A stretch of 64,000 nucleotides of DNA from Hyphomonas sp. Mor2 (lineage in GTDB: Bacteria > Pseudomonadota > Alphaproteobacteria > Caulobacterales > Hyphomonadaceae), in assembly GCF_001854405.1 (NCBI RefSeq), contig NZ_CP017718.1, forward strand, positions 2,790,001 through 2,854,000. The letters run 5' to 3'. Both the position numbers and the translations under genes were made by a program. The first letter of the stretch is position 1, and every line of letters begins with the position of its first letter. Positions 63,358 through 64,000 of the stretch are shown here, in pieces. The notes below the pieces were generated by a model. That model did no database searches, was not told where the DNA came from, and saw only the letters and a program-made list of their open reading frames with translations.

Positions 63358-64000
63358 ATGCTGCGCGGCCTGCCTGCATCCATTATTGCACATGCCGCCG
63401 TGTTCAGCGCGTCCTATTTGACGTTCCCCTATTGGGGGACGTCTAGCCGCACATACGCGACCGATATCGAGGTCGTAGATGTCAGCTTCGCCGAGATCGG
63501 CGAGATCACCAATATCGCGCCGCTAATCGAAACCGAACCAGAAGAACCAGAGGAAGCTGCGCCGGAAGAACCTGAAGAAATCGTAGAAGATCCTGTCGAA
63601 GAGGAGTTGCCGGAAGCTGAACAAGATGTTGCCGACATCGCCGCCGCGCCTCCGGAAGAAAACCCTGAAGATATTTTGCCAAATTTCGAGCCAGAACCGG
63701 AAGACGAGGAGCCGGAAAAGGCGCCTGAACCCAAAAGGGAACCCGATCCGGCGCCAAGACAGCCACAAGACGATCTGATGGATTTTCTGAATCAGAGCGA
63801 ATCCACATTTAGAAGCGAACGCGCGACGCGGCAGAAACGACCAGAACCAAAGACAACACCACCAAAACCCAATACGGCATTGGAAAATGCCCCTAAACCG
63901 GTTGAAACACGCAACCGACGGGGCGCGGGAGAGCGCAACGCAAACACGGCCCGACTCGAGGCATTCGTTGTCTCGCGGATTCGGAATGAGTGTTGGTCTG
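63358..64000 (+). CDS. tolA: TolA-like periplasmic linker (truncated by window end)
   Basis: An open frame from ATG 63358 to the window end, 214 codons so far. One N-terminal membrane helix (SIIAHAAVFSASY, about residues 8-25), then a Glu/Pro/Ala-rich stretch (residues 60-130) and a basic Pro/Lys-rich region, ending in ARLEAFVVSRIRNECW, the start of the TolA/TonB C-terminal domain. Its place after tolQR supports TolA. Partial at the 3' end. Confidence 0.88.
   Translation, partial: MLRGLPASIIAHAAVFSASYLTFPYWGTSSRTYATDIEVVDVSFAEIGEITNIAPLIETEPEEPEEAAPEEPEEIVEDPVEEELPEAEQDVADIAAAPPEENPEDILPNFEPEPEDEEPEKAPEPKREPDPAPRQPQDDLMDFLNQSESTFRSERATRQKRPEPKTTPPKPNTALENAPKPVETRNRRGAGERNANTARLEAFVVSRIRNECWS

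Noticed and set aside
1-64000. CRISPR arrays, rRNA genes, complete insertion sequences
   Set aside because: No regularly spaced direct repeats, no rRNA sequence and no transposase gene were found by eye.

Overview
This is a G+C-rich (about 60% by eye), densely coded chromosomal segment of an alphaproteobacterium. Gene content suggests a marine, oligotrophic member of the Caulobacterales/Hyphomonadaceae type: TonB receptors with catabolic clusters, class III-like polyhydroxyalkanoate synthase, HslVU, TolQRA, and chorismate, leucine and histidine genes on scattered operons. The genus is inference; no rRNA is present.

Layout. 0-5.3 kb: secreted S9 and M20 peptidases, a TauD-type dioxygenase and a DedA-like membrane protein. 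5.4-12.0 kb (minus strand): a leucine operon, leuC, leuD, leuB, interleaved with GNAT, formylglycine-enzyme-like, VOC, chagasin-like inhibitor and ABM-monooxygenase genes. 12.3-14.3 kb: a short PhaE-like protein, PhaC and a GNAT. 15.1-15.9 kb: a non-coding block of duplicated modules and hairpins. 16-20.9 kb (minus): compact operon aroK-aroB-corC-tag-trmD-rplS ending in a clear terminator. 21-26.7 kb: a secreted protein and cupin lipoprotein, then hisA/hisH and hisB separated by an opposed oxidoreductase gene. 26.8-35.5 kb: a GGDEF/EAL protein, hslV, a membrane protein, hslU, a DMT transporter, gluQRS and msrA. 35.57 kb: tRNA-Ser(GGA).

35.8-54.1 kb is the most interesting part: a catabolic region made of two linked modules, each with a TonB receptor, a type B carboxylesterase, oxygenase(s) and a TetR repressor. 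Module 1 holds a CoA transferase, an esterase, a TonB receptor, two phytanoyl-CoA-dioxygenase-like proteins, a small accessory protein and TetR-1. Module 2 holds an SDR, a type I Baeyer-Villiger monooxygenase, an esterase, a GPH-type symporter, TetR-2, a TonB receptor and an enoyl-CoA hydratase. Read together they fit a route alcohol, ketone, ester/lactone, acid, acyl-CoA, beta-oxidation; the substrate is not known. Two promoters around TetR-1 carry near-identical perfect 15-bp palindromes between their -35 and -10 boxes, and a second short palindrome recurs in the module 2 promoters.

54.4-56.8 kb holds an odd fusion of a truncated response-regulator receiver domain to the zinc-binding half of TldD, followed by a full PmbA/TldE. 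58-60.9 kb is a gtr-like glycosylation cassette (polytopic protein, GT2, GtrA). The window ends with a GST-like gene and tolQ, tolR and a truncated tolA.
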